Assembly: GCA_030583665.1 (NCBI GenBank)
Contig: CP129469.1
Span: 3,396,034-3,460,033, forward strand
DNA from: Candidatus Jettenia sp. AMX2
GTDB taxonomy: Bacteria; Planctomycetota; Brocadiia; Brocadiales; Brocadiaceae
Direction of reading: 5' to 3'
Length of the DNA: 64,000 nucleotides
Shown here: positions 8,812-17,849 of the stretch, piece after piece
Layout: each line of letters opens with the position of its first letter
Numbering within the stretch: the stretch's first letter is position 1
Notes under the pieces: model-generated
Database searches by the model: none
The model's input: only the letters and a program-made list of their open reading frames with translations
What the model was told of the DNA's origin: nothing
Made by a program: the position numbers and the translations under genes

Positions 8812-8970
8812 ATGAACCCTGGTCGATTTGTTCAAATTATAGGGATAATTATCGCACTCTATGCCCTTTATTTTGGGATGGTAAAGGACTCCATGAAGAT
8901 GGAGATTCTTATGTTATTTATTGGTGTGTCGGTTTTTTATTGCGGACGCATTCTGGAAAACAAAAAGTAG
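8812..8970 (+). CDS. Small membrane protein (52 residues), function unknown
   Basis: ATG at 8812 preceded by aaagga, stop at 8968-8970. The predicted protein starts MNPGRFVQIIGIIIALYALY, has one clear hydrophobic helix (about 7-22), a short charged loop (VKDSMKME), and a second hydrophobic segment (LMLFIGVSVFYCG) before a basic C-terminus (RILENKK). This hairpin topology with a charged tail is typical of genuine small membrane proteins. The overlapping frame at 8721-8981 has no such character. It lies between trpE and the reverse-strand AMMECR1/Memo pair. No family is recognised. Confidence 0.7.
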   Translation: MNPGRFVQIIGIIIALYALYFGMVKDSMKMEILMLFIGVSVFYCGRILENKK

Positions 8971-9028
8971 GTAACCGGTAGTATGTAGTTTGTTAAATCC
9001 GTTATCGTGGGATTACTTGCCAGAAACA

Positions 9029-9598
9029 TTATACGACATCTTTTCCCCTGATAATTTCTACGGTAAAAACAAAGAGTTCAACATCTCCCGATTTCCAGGC
9101 GTCTGGAGGCAGTTGTGTTTTACCCGAACAGCAATAAGAGAGGAACTCTTCTTTGCTCCACCCCGTTTCTGTTGCTACCTGCGGCAGGAAGCACCCTGCC
9201 TGGGATCCCTTTCTTATGAGCACACCATGCTTGCCAAGCTCAAAGTCCATCGGATCATTAATTGGCTTTAATGCTGACAGGAGAGATATTTCTATCTCCA
9301 GAAATTTTAGATCTGAAGGTTTTATGCGATTATATGCAAACCGGTAATCATCAATCGCTGATGAAACAGCCATGGCATAGATCAGTTGGTAAATTGGTAT
9401 GTCAGATTCAAGACGACCGACACAGCCACGGAGATTTCCCTGGGTCTTCAGGGTGACAAAAGCCCCCTGTTTTCCCTGAAGTTCCGGATGGTCGCAGGTG
9501 AGGGATAGGATGGGTTTTTGATTTACTGCTGCTTTAACCCCATTTTGTGCTATATCCAGAAGAATTTTTTTTGCTTCTTTATTCATGGATGAATACAA
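9029..9598 (-). CDS. amrA: AmmeMemoRadiSam system protein A (AMMECR1 domain)
   Basis: 189 residues covering the whole AMMECR1 fold, including the signature LRGCVG (QGNLRGCVGRLE) and the central region TEISLLSALKPI-like (IEISLLSALKPINDP). AMMECR1 proteins are conserved from archaea to humans; in bacteria they pair with a Memo protein and a radical SAM protein (AmmeMemoRadiSam system) of uncertain role. The gene overlaps the 3' end of the Memo gene by 20 bp, so it is the second gene of that transcript. The expected radical SAM partner is not next to it. It has no signal peptide. Confidence 0.88.
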   Translation of the reverse strand: MYSSMNKEAKKILLDIAQNGVKAAVNQKPILSLTCDHPELQGKQGAFVTLKTQGNLRGCVGRLESDIPIYQLIYAMAVSSAIDDYRFAYNRIKPSDLKFLEIEISLLSALKPINDPMDFELGKHGVLIRKGSQAGCFLPQVATETGWSKEEFLSYCCSGKTQLPPDAWKSGDVELFVFTVEIIRGKDVV

Positions 9599-10559
9599 TG
9601 GATGTGTAACTTACCGAAAAGGAAAAATTACCGGATTGCCGCCCGGAGGTATCATAAGAAAGCACCTCGCCTCTGGCATCATCTGGCAGTAATTTTAAAA
9701 GCAGGGCAATTGGAATGATGCCGCATATGTTTATACCGGTCTGTTTCTTGTATTGTTTTAATCCGTTAAAATCCCTTGAAAGTATCTTCTCAAAGGCTCC
9801 GGAATCAAGAAGTTTGATGTTTCTTTCAATATCGGTTTTGAAAGGGACGTATGAGAATGCTTCACCGTAGTGTGTAAAGTCTGAACTGACAACAATAAGG
9901 GTTTTCTCATCGAGCAAGGGCCTGATTATCTCAGCAAATTGATCAAAATCTTCGTTCATTAATATTCCTACCACCATGGGGACCAACGTAAAATCATCAA
10001 GGGTCATTTGTAAAAAGGGCAGTTGTGTTTCCATAGAGTATTCTCCCTGGTATGCACCTTCATACGATCCAAAGAGATGTGCTTTTTTCGAAGAGTTTGT
10101 GGCTGCACGGGTATCAGCGTTCAGCAAATAGTTACATGCATCCTGGTCAACAGGGATAAGGCCCAGGGGGGTTTTAAAGTTTTTTACCTTCAGGACAGAT
10201 ATTCCCCGGAAACGCCTACCACCTATGAAATGGCTTGTAGCTAAGAGGATCACCCTTTTAAACCCATAATTTCTGATAGCATGATATCCGTAGGCAGCTA
10301 CCTGGCCTGAATATATGTACCCTGCATGAGGAGTGATAAGAGCTATAGGTTTCCCCTTTGCGGGTTGTTTCCCGATATTTTTAAAGAATGTAGTGATCTG
10401 ATCCCGTAATGCATCTTCATTGACGGGGTAAAAACGTCCGGCTACCTGTGGCTCCCAGACCTCATGCGGTATTTCCTGGGCAGACACGATCCGGATTGGT
10501 ATGGCAAAGACCAGCAAGGTAAACAAAAGAAAGGTTTTTAAAAAAACGAACTGTTTCAT
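9579..10559 (-). CDS. amrB: AmmeMemoRadiSam system protein B (Memo-like), with signal peptide
   Basis: 326 residues. Memo proteins are related to class III extradiol dioxygenases; the metal-site regions are visible as ITPHAGYIYSG and VVSSDFTHYG. Residues 1-27 form a clear signal peptide (hydrophobic run, then VSAQE), which most cytoplasmic Memo proteins lack. The protein is probably exported to the periplasm or an internal compartment. It is the first gene of a pair with AMMECR1, which shows no signal peptide. A DedA-like gene lies 10 bp upstream and may share the transcript. Confidence 0.87.
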   Translation of the reverse strand: MKQFVFLKTFLLFTLLVFAIPIRIVSAQEIPHEVWEPQVAGRFYPVNEDALRDQITTFFKNIGKQPAKGKPIALITPHAGYIYSGQVAAYGYHAIRNYGFKRVILLATSHFIGGRRFRGISVLKVKNFKTPLGLIPVDQDACNYLLNADTRAATNSSKKAHLFGSYEGAYQGEYSMETQLPFLQMTLDDFTLVPMVVGILMNEDFDQFAEIIRPLLDEKTLIVVSSDFTHYGEAFSYVPFKTDIERNIKLLDSGAFEKILSRDFNGLKQYKKQTGINICGIIPIALLLKLLPDDARGEVLSYDTSGRQSGNFSFSVSYTSIVFIHE

Positions 10560-10569
10560 GGTTTTTTTC

Positions 10570-11199
10570 TTATCTAACTAATTTTATGAGAAAAAAACCT
10601 CCAACGAGTAACACCACAAAAGCGATGGAGATGCTATTAAAATATTTATCAATAAATTCTTTAATTCTTGGTCCAAATATGAAGGTGAGTCCGGCCAAAA
10701 TAAAAAACCTTCCTGAACGGCTGATTATTGATGCACTCATAAATGTCAGGATGTCTATCTTACAGGCGCCTGCTGCTATGGTAAAAACTTTATAGGGGAT
10801 AGGGGTAAATCCGGCTATCGCAACTGCGGCAAACGCATTATTATTATATTGTTCCTTGACAAAATAAAACTTATCCATAATACCATAAAAATTCAGTATT
10901 GGTATTCCTGCATATTCGAAAAACTGATATCCCACAAAATATCCAAAACAACCACCTAAGACCGAACCTGCGGAACAGATAGCAGCATATTTGAAGGATT
11001 TCCTGGGGATTGAAAAAGCAAGTGCCATGAGGAGTACATCGGGTGGTATCGGAAAGAAGGATGATTCGCAAAAAGCCAGGATAAAAAGAGCAACAGCACT
11101 GTATGGGGTATATGCCCAGTGGAGTACCCATTCGTAAAGCCGTCTGTGAAGACTTGCCTTTCTAACCTTGATAAGTTCTGTTCGTTCTGTAATGTCCAC
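10570..11199 (-). CDS. DedA/VTT-family inner-membrane protein (YqaA-like)
   Basis: 209 residues with several membrane spans and the VTT/SNARE-associated core: FFPIPPDVLLMALAF, then a Gly-rich segment (AGSVLGGCFGYFVGY), then GFTPIPYKVFTIAAGA, which matches the conserved F/G-x-Pro re-entrant motif of the family. DedA-type proteins include undecaprenyl-phosphate and phospholipid scramblases. The length and PIPPD/PIPYK motifs fit the YqaA subgroup. The Memo gene follows 10 bp downstream on the same strand, so the three reverse genes 11199-9029 look like one operon. Confidence 0.85.
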   Translation of the reverse strand: MDITERTELIKVRKASLHRRLYEWVLHWAYTPYSAVALFILAFCESSFFPIPPDVLLMALAFSIPRKSFKYAAICSAGSVLGGCFGYFVGYQFFEYAGIPILNFYGIMDKFYFVKEQYNNNAFAAVAIAGFTPIPYKVFTIAAGACKIDILTFMSASIISRSGRFFILAGLTFIFGPRIKEFIDKYFNSISIAFVVLLVGGFFLIKLVR

Positions 11200-11504
11200 A
11201 CGGTATTCCTTTTAAAGAAGTTGCGGGAGGATTGTTTATCTTTGCACATCCGGCGTATCTGCAATCAGGACATGGTAGATATGCGCTAAATAAAATCATG
11301 TGATTGGCTTAGGGTAAAAAAAGGTGAAGATTAACTTACAACAGAATTTCATCAAAATGTTGTCTGAAAGTCAAGGAGAATTTAGACAGACACAGGGTCT
11401 TCTGGTAAGCGGATTTTGATTTGACATTAAAAAGCTATTCGCTATAATAGAAAGGCTTACTGTTATATGGTGTTAATTGGTTACAAAGAAAGGATAAACC
11501 GTTC
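11200..11504. other. Intergenic stretch with ilvD promoter
   Basis: About 305 bp between the divergent DedA-like gene and ilvD. Apart from the ilvD promoter at 11421-11448 nothing recognisable is seen; there is no leader peptide rich in branched-chain codons and no T-box. Confidence 0.6.
11421..11448 (+). promoter_or_regulatory. Consensus sigma-70 promoter for ilvD
   Basis: TTGACA (11421-11426), 16 bp spacer, TATAAT (11443-11448): both hexamers are perfect. Expected transcript start about 11455, giving a leader of about 50 nt to the ilvD start at 11505. Confidence 0.85.
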
Positions 11505-13163
11505 TTGCGAAGTGATAAAATTACAAAAGGTATCGAGCGTGTTCCTGCCAGGGCATTGTTGTATGCAACTGGCCTGAGTAAAGAAAATCTGGGCAAGCCT
11601 TTCATTGGTGTTGCGAGTAGTTTTACCGATCTTATTCCGGGACATGTACACATGCGATCTTTGGAAAGGGCTATTGAAAAGGGGATACACGCCGGTGGTG
11701 GTGTAAGCTTTATTTTTGGTGTTCCTGGCATTTGCGACGGGATTGCGATGGGACACGAAGGGATGCGTTATTCGCTTCCTTCAAGGGATATTATAGCAGA
11801 TATTGTTGAATGTGTTACGAATGCTCATTGTCTTGATGGACTCATACTGCTGACAAACTGTGATAAGATCACGCCGGGAATGCTTATGGGTATTGCAAGA
11901 TTGGATATTCCGGGAATTGTTGTGACCGCCGGACCAATGATTTCAGGCCGTAAGGGTAAAGAACGGCTGTCGCTGGTAAAGGATACCTTTGAGGCTGTAG
12001 GGCGAAGGCGTAAGGGGGAGATTACCGATAATCAGCTAGCTTGCCTGGAAATGGAGGCTTGTCCAGGACCTGGTTCGTGCCAGGGTCTTTATACTGCCAA
12101 TACAATGGCATGTTTTACTGAGGCGATAGGGATGTCGCTTCCTGGTTGTGCCGCTTCGCTGGCGATCTCTGCTGAAAAAGAGCGCATTGCGTATAAGAGT
12201 GGCATGCAGGTTGTGGAAATTGTGAAAAAAGGCATGAGTGCCAGAAAAATTATGACCAGGGAAGCATTTGAGAATGCTATTATGGTTGATATGGCGCTGG
12301 GGGGCTCTACGAATAGCTGTCTGCATATCCCTGCTATTGCAAAAGAAGCAGGGGTAGATATTGATCTTAAGTTGTTTGATACGATTAGCGCAAAAACCCC
12401 TCATATAACAAGCTTGCAACCTGGTGGAGAATATTTGCTGGAAGACCTCTACTATGCCGGAGGCATTCCTGCCGTCATGAAACAACTGTCCGGAGACCTG
12501 CACGATTGTTTTACGGTAAGCGGTTTCAGTACGAAGGAGATTGCAAATACGGCTGAAGTTTATGATGAAAACATAATCCGGTCAAAAGAGAATGCCTATC
12601 ATAAGGAAGGCGGGATTGCTATTTTATATGGAAATTTATCACCGGATGGGTCGGTTATTAAACAGAGTGCTGTATCTGAAAAGATGATGAATTCCAGGGG
12701 CGTTGCGAAGGTGTTTGATAGTGAAGAGGAAGCCATGAAGGTTATTATGGGTTCCGGAATTAGTAAAGGTACGGTGATAGTTATACGGTATGAGGGACCG
12801 TGCGGCGGACCCGGGATGAGGGAGATGCTGGCTCCAACTGCTGCTATTGTAGGTATGGGTCTGGATGAATCTGTTGCCCTTATAACCGATGGGCGTTTTT
12901 CTGGTGGCACTCAGGGACCCTGTGTTGGTCACGTATCTCCCGAGGCGATGGTTGGTGGACCTATTGCACTCATAGAGGATGGTGATGAGATTACGATAGA
13001 TATCCCTCGCCGAAGATTAGAATTGCATGTTCCGGAAGAGGTTCTTGTGAGACGTAAAAAAGCGTGGAAGCCACCTAAGCCTAAGGTAACGAAAGGTTTG
13101 TTAGCCCGCTATGCTAAATGTGTAACATCTGCGGATAAAGGAGCTGTGCTCAAAGCGGAATAA
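11505..13163 (+). CDS. ilvD: Dihydroxy-acid dehydratase
   Basis: 552 residues, normal length. It dehydrates dihydroxy-isovalerate and dihydroxy-methylvalerate to the keto acids of valine and isoleucine, using an iron-sulfur cluster. The cluster cysteines are visible in [12 protein letters not shown], in [16 protein letters not shown] and in the [12 protein letters not shown] region. The catalytic loop [15 protein letters not shown] is intact. The start is TTG at 11505, since the protein then begins [19 protein letters not shown] as family members do, and AAAGGA precedes it by 8 bases. It follows a consensus promoter, and a tRNA-Gln gene lies 38 bp downstream. Confidence 0.95.
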   Translation: MRSDKITKGIERVPARALLYATGLSKENLGKPFIGVASSFTDLIPGHVHMRSLERAIEKGIHAGGGVSFIFGVPGICDGIAMGHEGMRYSLPSRDIIADIVECVTNAHCLDGLILLTNCDKITPGMLMGIARLDIPGIVVTAGPMISGRKGKERLSLVKDTFEAVGRRRKGEITDNQLACLEMEACPGPGSCQGLYTANTMACFTEAIGMSLPGCAASLAISAEKERIAYKSGMQVVEIVKKGMSARKIMTREAFENAIMVDMALGGSTNSCLHIPAIAKEAGVDIDLKLFDTISAKTPHITSLQPGGEYLLEDLYYAGGIPAVMKQLSGDLHDCFTVSGFSTKEIANTAEVYDENIIRSKENAYHKEGGIAILYGNLSPDGSVIKQSAVSEKMMNSRGVAKVFDSEEEAMKVIMGSGISKGTVIVIRYEGPCGGPGMREMLAPTAAIVGMGLDESVALITDGRFSGGTQGPCVGHVSPEAMVGGPIALIEDGDEITIDIPRRRLELHVPEEVLVRRKKAWKPPKPKVTKGLLARYAKCVTSADKGAVLKAE

Positions 13164-13201
13164 AAAGGCTTGCTGGTAAATTATCTTTTAAAACATATTG
13201 C

Positions 13202-13275
13202 TACCCGGTGGTGTAATGGTAACACTAGAGATTTTGGCTCTCTCATTGGAGGTTCGAGTCCTCCCCGGGTAGCCA
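13202..13275 (+). tRNA. tRNA-Gln (anticodon TTG)
   Basis: A full cloverleaf: acceptor TACCCGG pairing with CCGGGTA, D arm with GTGTAATGGTAACAC, anticodon stem AGAGA/TCTCT around the loop TTTTGGC (anticodon TTG), T stem GGAGG/CCTCC around TTCGAGT, discriminator G, and an encoded CCA (13273-13275). Confidence 0.95.
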
Positions 13276-13336
13276 TTCTATTTTATAGAAAAGAACGATT
13301 ACGGGACGTCTTTTGTATTCCCTGTCAGAAAGTAAA

Positions 13337-14320
13337 ATGGAAAAGATTACAGCTATCATTCTTGCCGCAGGAAAAGGCACCCGCATGCGATCGCCGAAGC
13401 CAAAGGTACTGCACGAGGTATGTGGCACTACTCTTCTGGAATATGTTGTTGAGGCAGTACAGAATGCGGAAATTTCCGAAATAATTATTGTTGTAGGAGA
13501 TAAGAAAGAAGCTGTACGTAACAGCCTGAAAGGAATTCCGGTCAAAATTGCAGAACAGCTCGAGCAATTGGGAACTGCGCATGCCGTTCTGTCTGCCAAA
13601 CATCATCTTCCTGATCTGACGGATACTGTCCTGGTACTTAATGGTGATGTACCCCTCATCAAACCACACACATTGAAAAAGCTTGTTTCCCTGCATACAG
13701 AGGGTGGTAATGATGTGACTTTACTAACGGTTTCTTCTGAAAACCCGCGTGGATACGGGCGGATTTCCAGGGATTCCCGTGGATGTATAAAGGGAATTAT
13801 AGAAGAAAACGAAGCAACCGAAGAAGAAGTAAGGATTAAAGAGATCAATGCCGGGGTGTATGTTTTTAAAAAGAAATCTCTTTGGGAAGGTTTAGAGAAT
13901 ATCGTGCCTGATAATAAGAAGGGTGAATTTTATCTGACTGATATCCTTTCCGTTTTTTACCGGGAAGGGAAAAGAATTCATGGGCTTGTGAGTAATACTG
14001 CTTCTGAAGTGTTAGGGATAAATACTCAATTGGATCTGACTGTGATCAACCAGATTAAACGGGATGAAATACTGCGGTCTCTTATGGATGGGGGGGTAAC
14101 GATTGTTGATCCCGCCAGTACCTTTATTGAAAAATTCGTTGAAATCGGAGAAGGAACCAGGATTTATCCTTTTACCTATATTTGCAAAAACACCCGTATC
14201 GGCCGGTGTTGTTGTATAGGCCCTTTTGCATATATAGAATCTGGCACAATTACGGAAGATAATGTACAGATAAGGAACAGAACGGATTGTGCTTTTTTTA
14301 CAGAAGGGGAAAATGGATAA
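13337..14320 (+). CDS. glmU: UDP-GlcNAc pyrophosphorylase, GlmU-like, lacking most of the acetyltransferase domain
   Basis: 327 residues from the ATG at 13337 (the frame upstream to a TTG at 13313 adds residues without similarity). The uridylyltransferase domain is complete: LAAGKGTRMRSPKPKVLHEV, then QLGTAHAV, then LNGDVPLI. After about residue 250 the left-handed beta-helix begins (IGEGTRIYPFTYICKNTRIG) but stops after a few hexapeptide turns. Bifunctional GlmU is about 450 residues and its acetyltransferase half lies in the missing part. So this protein should make UDP-GlcNAc from GlcNAc-1-P, but the acetylation step would need another enzyme. Its last 8 bases overlap the prs start. Confidence 0.85.
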   Translation: MEKITAIILAAGKGTRMRSPKPKVLHEVCGTTLLEYVVEAVQNAEISEIIIVVGDKKEAVRNSLKGIPVKIAEQLEQLGTAHAVLSAKHHLPDLTDTVLVLNGDVPLIKPHTLKKLVSLHTEGGNDVTLLTVSSENPRGYGRISRDSRGCIKGIIEENEATEEEVRIKEINAGVYVFKKKSLWEGLENIVPDNKKGEFYLTDILSVFYREGKRIHGLVSNTASEVLGINTQLDLTVINQIKRDEILRSLMDGGVTIVDPASTFIEKFVEIGEGTRIYPFTYICKNTRIGRCCCIGPFAYIESGTITEDNVQIRNRTDCAFFTEGENG

Positions 14321-15281
14321 AAAAAGAAGACTTGAAGAAATAAACCATTTGAAGATTTTCTCGGGAAACGCGAATGTCGAATTGGCAAAAAAGATTTGTG
14401 ATTATTTGTCACTTCCTTTGGGAAATGCATATGTAGGGCGTTTTCCTGACGGAGAGATTGATCTGAAGGTAAACGAGGATGTTCGCGGTGCTGATGTTTT
14501 TTTGATACAACCGACCTGCCCTCCCGTTAATGAAAATCTGGTTGAATTGCTCGTGTTTATCGATTGTCTGAAAAGGGCATCAGCTGCACGTATTACCGCT
14601 GTCCTGCCTTACTATGGGTATGCAAGAAAAGACAGAAAAGACGAGGGTCGTGTTCCCATAACGGCGAAATTGGTGGCAAATTTGATTACGGAGGCCGGGG
14701 CAGACCGTGCACTCACCATTGATTTACATGCAGCCCAGATACAGGGGTTTTTTGATATCCCCGTAGACCATCTGCTTGCTTTTCCTGTGCTTTCAAAATA
14801 TTTTGAGAAGTTATTCTCTGAAAATCTTATTGTGGTAACCCCTGATGTCGGAGGGATAAAACTGGCCAGAAATTACTCAAAAAAGCTGGGGATCAAGATG
14901 GCGATTGTTGATAAAAGAAGGGTTGGTCCGGAAGAAACTCAGGTTGGTTTTATTATAGGAGACGTGGCTGACAAGGATATCATAATCATTGATGATCTGA
15001 TTGCTACCGGCGGATCAATAGTACAGGCTGTAACTGTGTTGAAAGAGAAAGGAGCGAAGAATATTTATGTCGGTGCGACCCATCCGGTGTTTTGCGGGGC
15101 AGCAGTAGAAAGATTGTGTGCTGCACCGATAAAAGAAATCATCGTAACCGACACGATACCTTTAAATAAAGAAATAAGAGGCGGGAATGCCAAGATTAAG
15201 GTGTTATCGGTTTCTGAACTTCTCGGGGAAGCTATTATGAGGATTCACCGCCATGAATCGGTGAGTTCTCTTTTTGTTTAA
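14313..15281 (+). CDS. prs: Ribose-phosphate pyrophosphokinase
   Basis: 322 residues from the ATG at 14313, which has GAAGGGG upstream and overlaps the glmU stop. It makes PRPP from ribose-5-phosphate and ATP. Seen: GNANVELAKKIC near the start, the flexible ATP loop region YYGYARKDRKDEGR, DLHAAQIQGFFDIPVDHL, and the PRPP-binding loop DIIIIDDLIATGGSIVQA. Length is normal. The order glmU-prs-rplY-pth is common in many bacteria and here leads into the rpsF operon. Confidence 0.95.
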   Translation: MDKKRRLEEINHLKIFSGNANVELAKKICDYLSLPLGNAYVGRFPDGEIDLKVNEDVRGADVFLIQPTCPPVNENLVELLVFIDCLKRASAARITAVLPYYGYARKDRKDEGRVPITAKLVANLITEAGADRALTIDLHAAQIQGFFDIPVDHLLAFPVLSKYFEKLFSENLIVVTPDVGGIKLARNYSKKLGIKMAIVDKRRVGPEETQVGFIIGDVADKDIIIIDDLIATGGSIVQAVTVLKEKGAKNIYVGATHPVFCGAAVERLCAAPIKEIIVTDTIPLNKEIRGGNAKIKVLSVSELLGEAIMRIHRHESVSSLFV

Positions 15282-15308
15282 TTGTTTAGGCTTTAGGAGT
15301 GAATAAAG

Positions 15309-15938
15309 ATGGAAATTATGGAATTAAATGCAGAAAAAAGAAACAGAAAGGGCAGCAGGGCAATCAGAAGGCTGAGGAAAGATGGAGAAATTCCAGCGAT
15401 CTTATATGGTCATAAACTTGATACTATCATGCTCTCCTTAAAGGAAGACAAGTTTACAAAGATACTTACTGCCGGGGCAAGAATGGTCCGCTTGGTATAT
15501 GATGACAAAAAAGAACCTGCGCTCATAAAGGCTGTTCAGTATGATACCCTTGAAGACTGTATACTCCATGTTGATTTTTCCCGGATCAATGTCGATGAAA
15601 GAGTTACTTTGAGGGTTCCTGTTGAATTGGCAGGAGAACCAGCCGGGGTGAAGGAGGGTGGTGTGTTGACTCACGCGATGAAAGATGTTGAGATAGAGTG
15701 TTTGCCGACTGCCATACCTGAAAAAATAAAAATAACTATTTCGGAACTTGGTTTGGGCAGCACCATTCACGTACATGAGTTACCTGTATTAGACGGCGTT
15801 CGTTATATATCCGATGCTGAATCAGTGGTCGTTTCTGTGCATTTGCCTGCGTCTGAAAAAGAAGTGTCTGAAGAGGAGTTGCTGGCAGAACCTGAAGTTA
15901 TCACCAGGAAGCCGAAAGAAGAACCAGAGGGAAAATAA
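15309..15938 (+). CDS. rplY: Ribosomal protein bL25 (long CTC form)
   Basis: 209 residues: an N-terminal L25 domain that binds 5S rRNA (RKGSRAIRRLRKDGEIPAIL) and a C-terminal TL5 beta domain (about residues 95-190), the long CTC/TL5 form found outside enterobacteria. The tail is acidic. AGGAG precedes the start. It lies between prs and pth, as usual. Confidence 0.93.
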   Translation: MEIMELNAEKRNRKGSRAIRRLRKDGEIPAILYGHKLDTIMLSLKEDKFTKILTAGARMVRLVYDDKKEPALIKAVQYDTLEDCILHVDFSRINVDERVTLRVPVELAGEPAGVKEGGVLTHAMKDVEIECLPTAIPEKIKITISELGLGSTIHVHELPVLDGVRYISDAESVVVSVHLPASEKEVSEEELLAEPEVITRKPKEEPEGK

Positions 15939-15968
15939 CCTTCTTACAAACAAAAATGATATGCGTTC

Positions 15969-16526
15969 ATGAAGATTATCGTTGGACTAGGTAATCCCGG
16001 AGAGAAATATCTTAAGACACGGCATAACGTGGGTTTTATGGTAATTGATCAATTTGCCCTTCAACTGGGAATTGATTGTAACATCATGAAATTCCAATCC
16101 TTTATTGGGAAAGGAACGGCAGATAACGAAGGAATTCTTCTGGTAAAACCTCAAACTTATATGAATAAGAGCGGAATTGCCGTCCGGGAGGTTGTGAACA
16201 TGTATACCTCTTCACTACAGGATATTCTGGTCGTATGTGATGATCTTGACCTTCCTTTCGGGAAAATAAGGGTCAGGCGAAGCGGCGGTAGCGGGGGGCA
16301 TCGTGGTCTTGAATCAATTGCGGCCAGTTTAGGATCGAAAAACTTCCCCAGATTACGGGTAGGAATAGGGAAATCTTTGGTTGCCGGAGATACGGCGAAT
16401 TATGTTCTTTCGCTCTTCTCCAGGGAAGAGGAGGCCATATTGATAAAAGCTGTCGGGCGGGCTTGCCAGGCAGTAAAAACGTGGATTGCTGAAGGAATTA
16501 ATGTGTGTATGAATACCTTTAATTAA
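15969..16526 (+). CDS. pth: Peptidyl-tRNA hydrolase
   Basis: 185 residues. It releases tRNA from stalled peptidyl-tRNA. The signature region LGNPGEKYLKTRHNVGF includes the catalytic His; VCDDLDLPFGKIRVRRSGG and SGGHRGLESI give the catalytic Asp and the substrate groove. Length is normal and the gene follows rplY by 30 bp. Confidence 0.95.
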   Translation: MKIIVGLGNPGEKYLKTRHNVGFMVIDQFALQLGIDCNIMKFQSFIGKGTADNEGILLVKPQTYMNKSGIAVREVVNMYTSSLQDILVVCDDLDLPFGKIRVRRSGGSGGHRGLESIAASLGSKNFPRLRVGIGKSLVAGDTANYVLSLFSREEEAILIKAVGRACQAVKTWIAEGINVCMNTFN

Positions 16527-16593
16527 GAGGTCTTTTCTTGGTAAAGGTATGAATAAATTATGGTTTATTGTGAAATTTCAGGAGGTAGGAATT

Positions 16594-17013
16594 TTGAAAT
16601 TATATGAAGGTTTGTTTTTAATTGATAATGTGCATGCTAATACAGACTGGGATAATGTGGTCGGACATATTCATGACATTTTGCAAAAGAACGGCGCAGA
16701 GATTCTAAAATCGGAAAAATGGGGTGAGAGAAAGCTGGCATATAAGATCAAAGGACATAAACGCGGAACGTATCTTCTCATTCATTTTAACACTAAGAAT
16801 ACAGCCCTTGCTCCGATAAGAAGAGATCTTCAGCTTTCTGATTCAATTATCCGGTTTTTAATTATTAAAGATACGAAGATTGAGGACGTATCTCAGATTG
16901 GCGCTGTTGAAAGGTTTGTAGAAAAAGATGCTGGCACCGTGCCGGAGGTTGAGGACACAGAATTACTGAAAGAGACGAATATACCAGCAGCGAATACGGC
17001 AGAGACGCTTTAG
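16594..17013 (+). CDS. rpsF: Ribosomal protein bS6
   Basis: 139 residues. The frame opens at 16549, but the protein should start at the TTG at 16594, eight bases after an AGGAGG site; it then begins MKLYEGLFLIDN, as S6 does. The conserved EKWGERKLAYKIKGHKRGTYLLIHF follows. The C-terminal 30 residues are acidic. It heads the rpsF-ssb-rpsR-rplI-dnaB block. Confidence 0.92.
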   Translation: MKLYEGLFLIDNVHANTDWDNVVGHIHDILQKNGAEILKSEKWGERKLAYKIKGHKRGTYLLIHFNTKNTALAPIRRDLQLSDSIIRFLIIKDTKIEDVSQIGAVERFVEKDAGTVPEVEDTELLKETNIPAANTAETL

Positions 17014-17104
17014 CATTACGGGGCACAGACCGTACTTGGGGTTATAAACCAATAAAGCAAAAGACTGATAAAAGTATTTTTATAATTTCTTAAAGGAGCA
17101 AAGC

Positions 17105-17542
17105 ATGGCAAGTCTTAACAAGGTCTTTCTTATGGGAAACCTTACCCGTGACCCGGAGTTAAGGTATACCCCGGCAGGTCTTGCTGTTGCAAGTTTCGGA
17201 ATCGCAATTAACAGCGCCTGGACTGCAAAAAGCGGAGAGAAAAAAGAAGAGGTATGCTATGTCGATGTTAACATTTTTGGACGCAGAGCAGAAGTTGTCG
17301 GTGAATATTTCAGTAAGGGAAGCCCCATCTTTATAGAAGGGCGCCTGCAGTATAACCAATGGGAAACGAAAGACGGACAGAAACGGAATACCCTTCGCGT
17401 TGTTGCGGATAATTTCCAATTTATCGGAGGATTGGCGAAGCGCCAGGACGGAAATAACCTGCCATCCAAAGAAGGTAAGTATGTAGAAGACATGCCTGAT
17501 GACATTAATCTTGATATTAAGAATGAGGATATACCATTTTAG
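17105..17542 (+). CDS. ssb: Single-stranded DNA-binding protein
   Basis: 145 residues. The OB-fold begins NKVFLMGNLTRDPELRYTP and continues through VDVNIFGRRAEVVGEYFSKG. The short linker ends in an acidic tip NEDIPF, the motif through which SSB recruits partners. AAAGGAG precedes the start. It sits between rpsF and rpsR as in many bacteria. Confidence 0.95.
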   Translation: MASLNKVFLMGNLTRDPELRYTPAGLAVASFGIAINSAWTAKSGEKKEEVCYVDVNIFGRRAEVVGEYFSKGSPIFIEGRLQYNQWETKDGQKRNTLRVVADNFQFIGGLAKRQDGNNLPSKEGKYVEDMPDDINLDIKNEDIPF

Positions 17543-17578
17543 AACATTTTTTGAAAAATTTCCGGAAGGATGAAAATT

Positions 17579-17800
17579 ATGAGTAAAAAAAGGTTAATTA
17601 AAACAAGTAAATGCAGGTTTTGCAGGATGGGAGCAGAATCAGTTGATTATAAGGATACCCAGAGTTTATTAAAACTTACCACAAGCCAGGGGAAGATTTT
17701 CTCAAGGAAGCGTTCAGGAAATTGTGCCCGCCATCAGCATTCTGTGAAGAATTCCGTTATGCGGGCAAGATTTATGGCATTACTTCCCTATGTAGTATAG
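17579..17800 (+). CDS. rpsR: Ribosomal protein bS18 (zinc-binding form)
   Basis: 73 residues from the ATG at 17579; an in-frame ATG at 17570 directly abuts the GGAAGG site, so the later start has the proper spacing. The Cys pairs KCRFC and NCARH give a C-x2-C...C-x2-H set like the zinc-containing form of S18. The RNA-binding region SVKNSVMRARFMALLPYV is conserved. Confidence 0.93.
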   Translation: MSKKRLIKTSKCRFCRMGAESVDYKDTQSLLKLTTSQGKIFSRKRSGNCARHQHSVKNSVMRARFMALLPYVV

Positions 17801-17849
17801 TTTCTTCCCGAATTATTTTGATATTTTTCGTAAAAGAGGAATGAGAGTT

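Noticed and set aside
8721..8981. 86-codon frame overlapping the small membrane protein
   Set aside because: It lacks a coding pattern; the alternative frame 8812-8970 has a ribosome binding site and a clear two-helix membrane layout.
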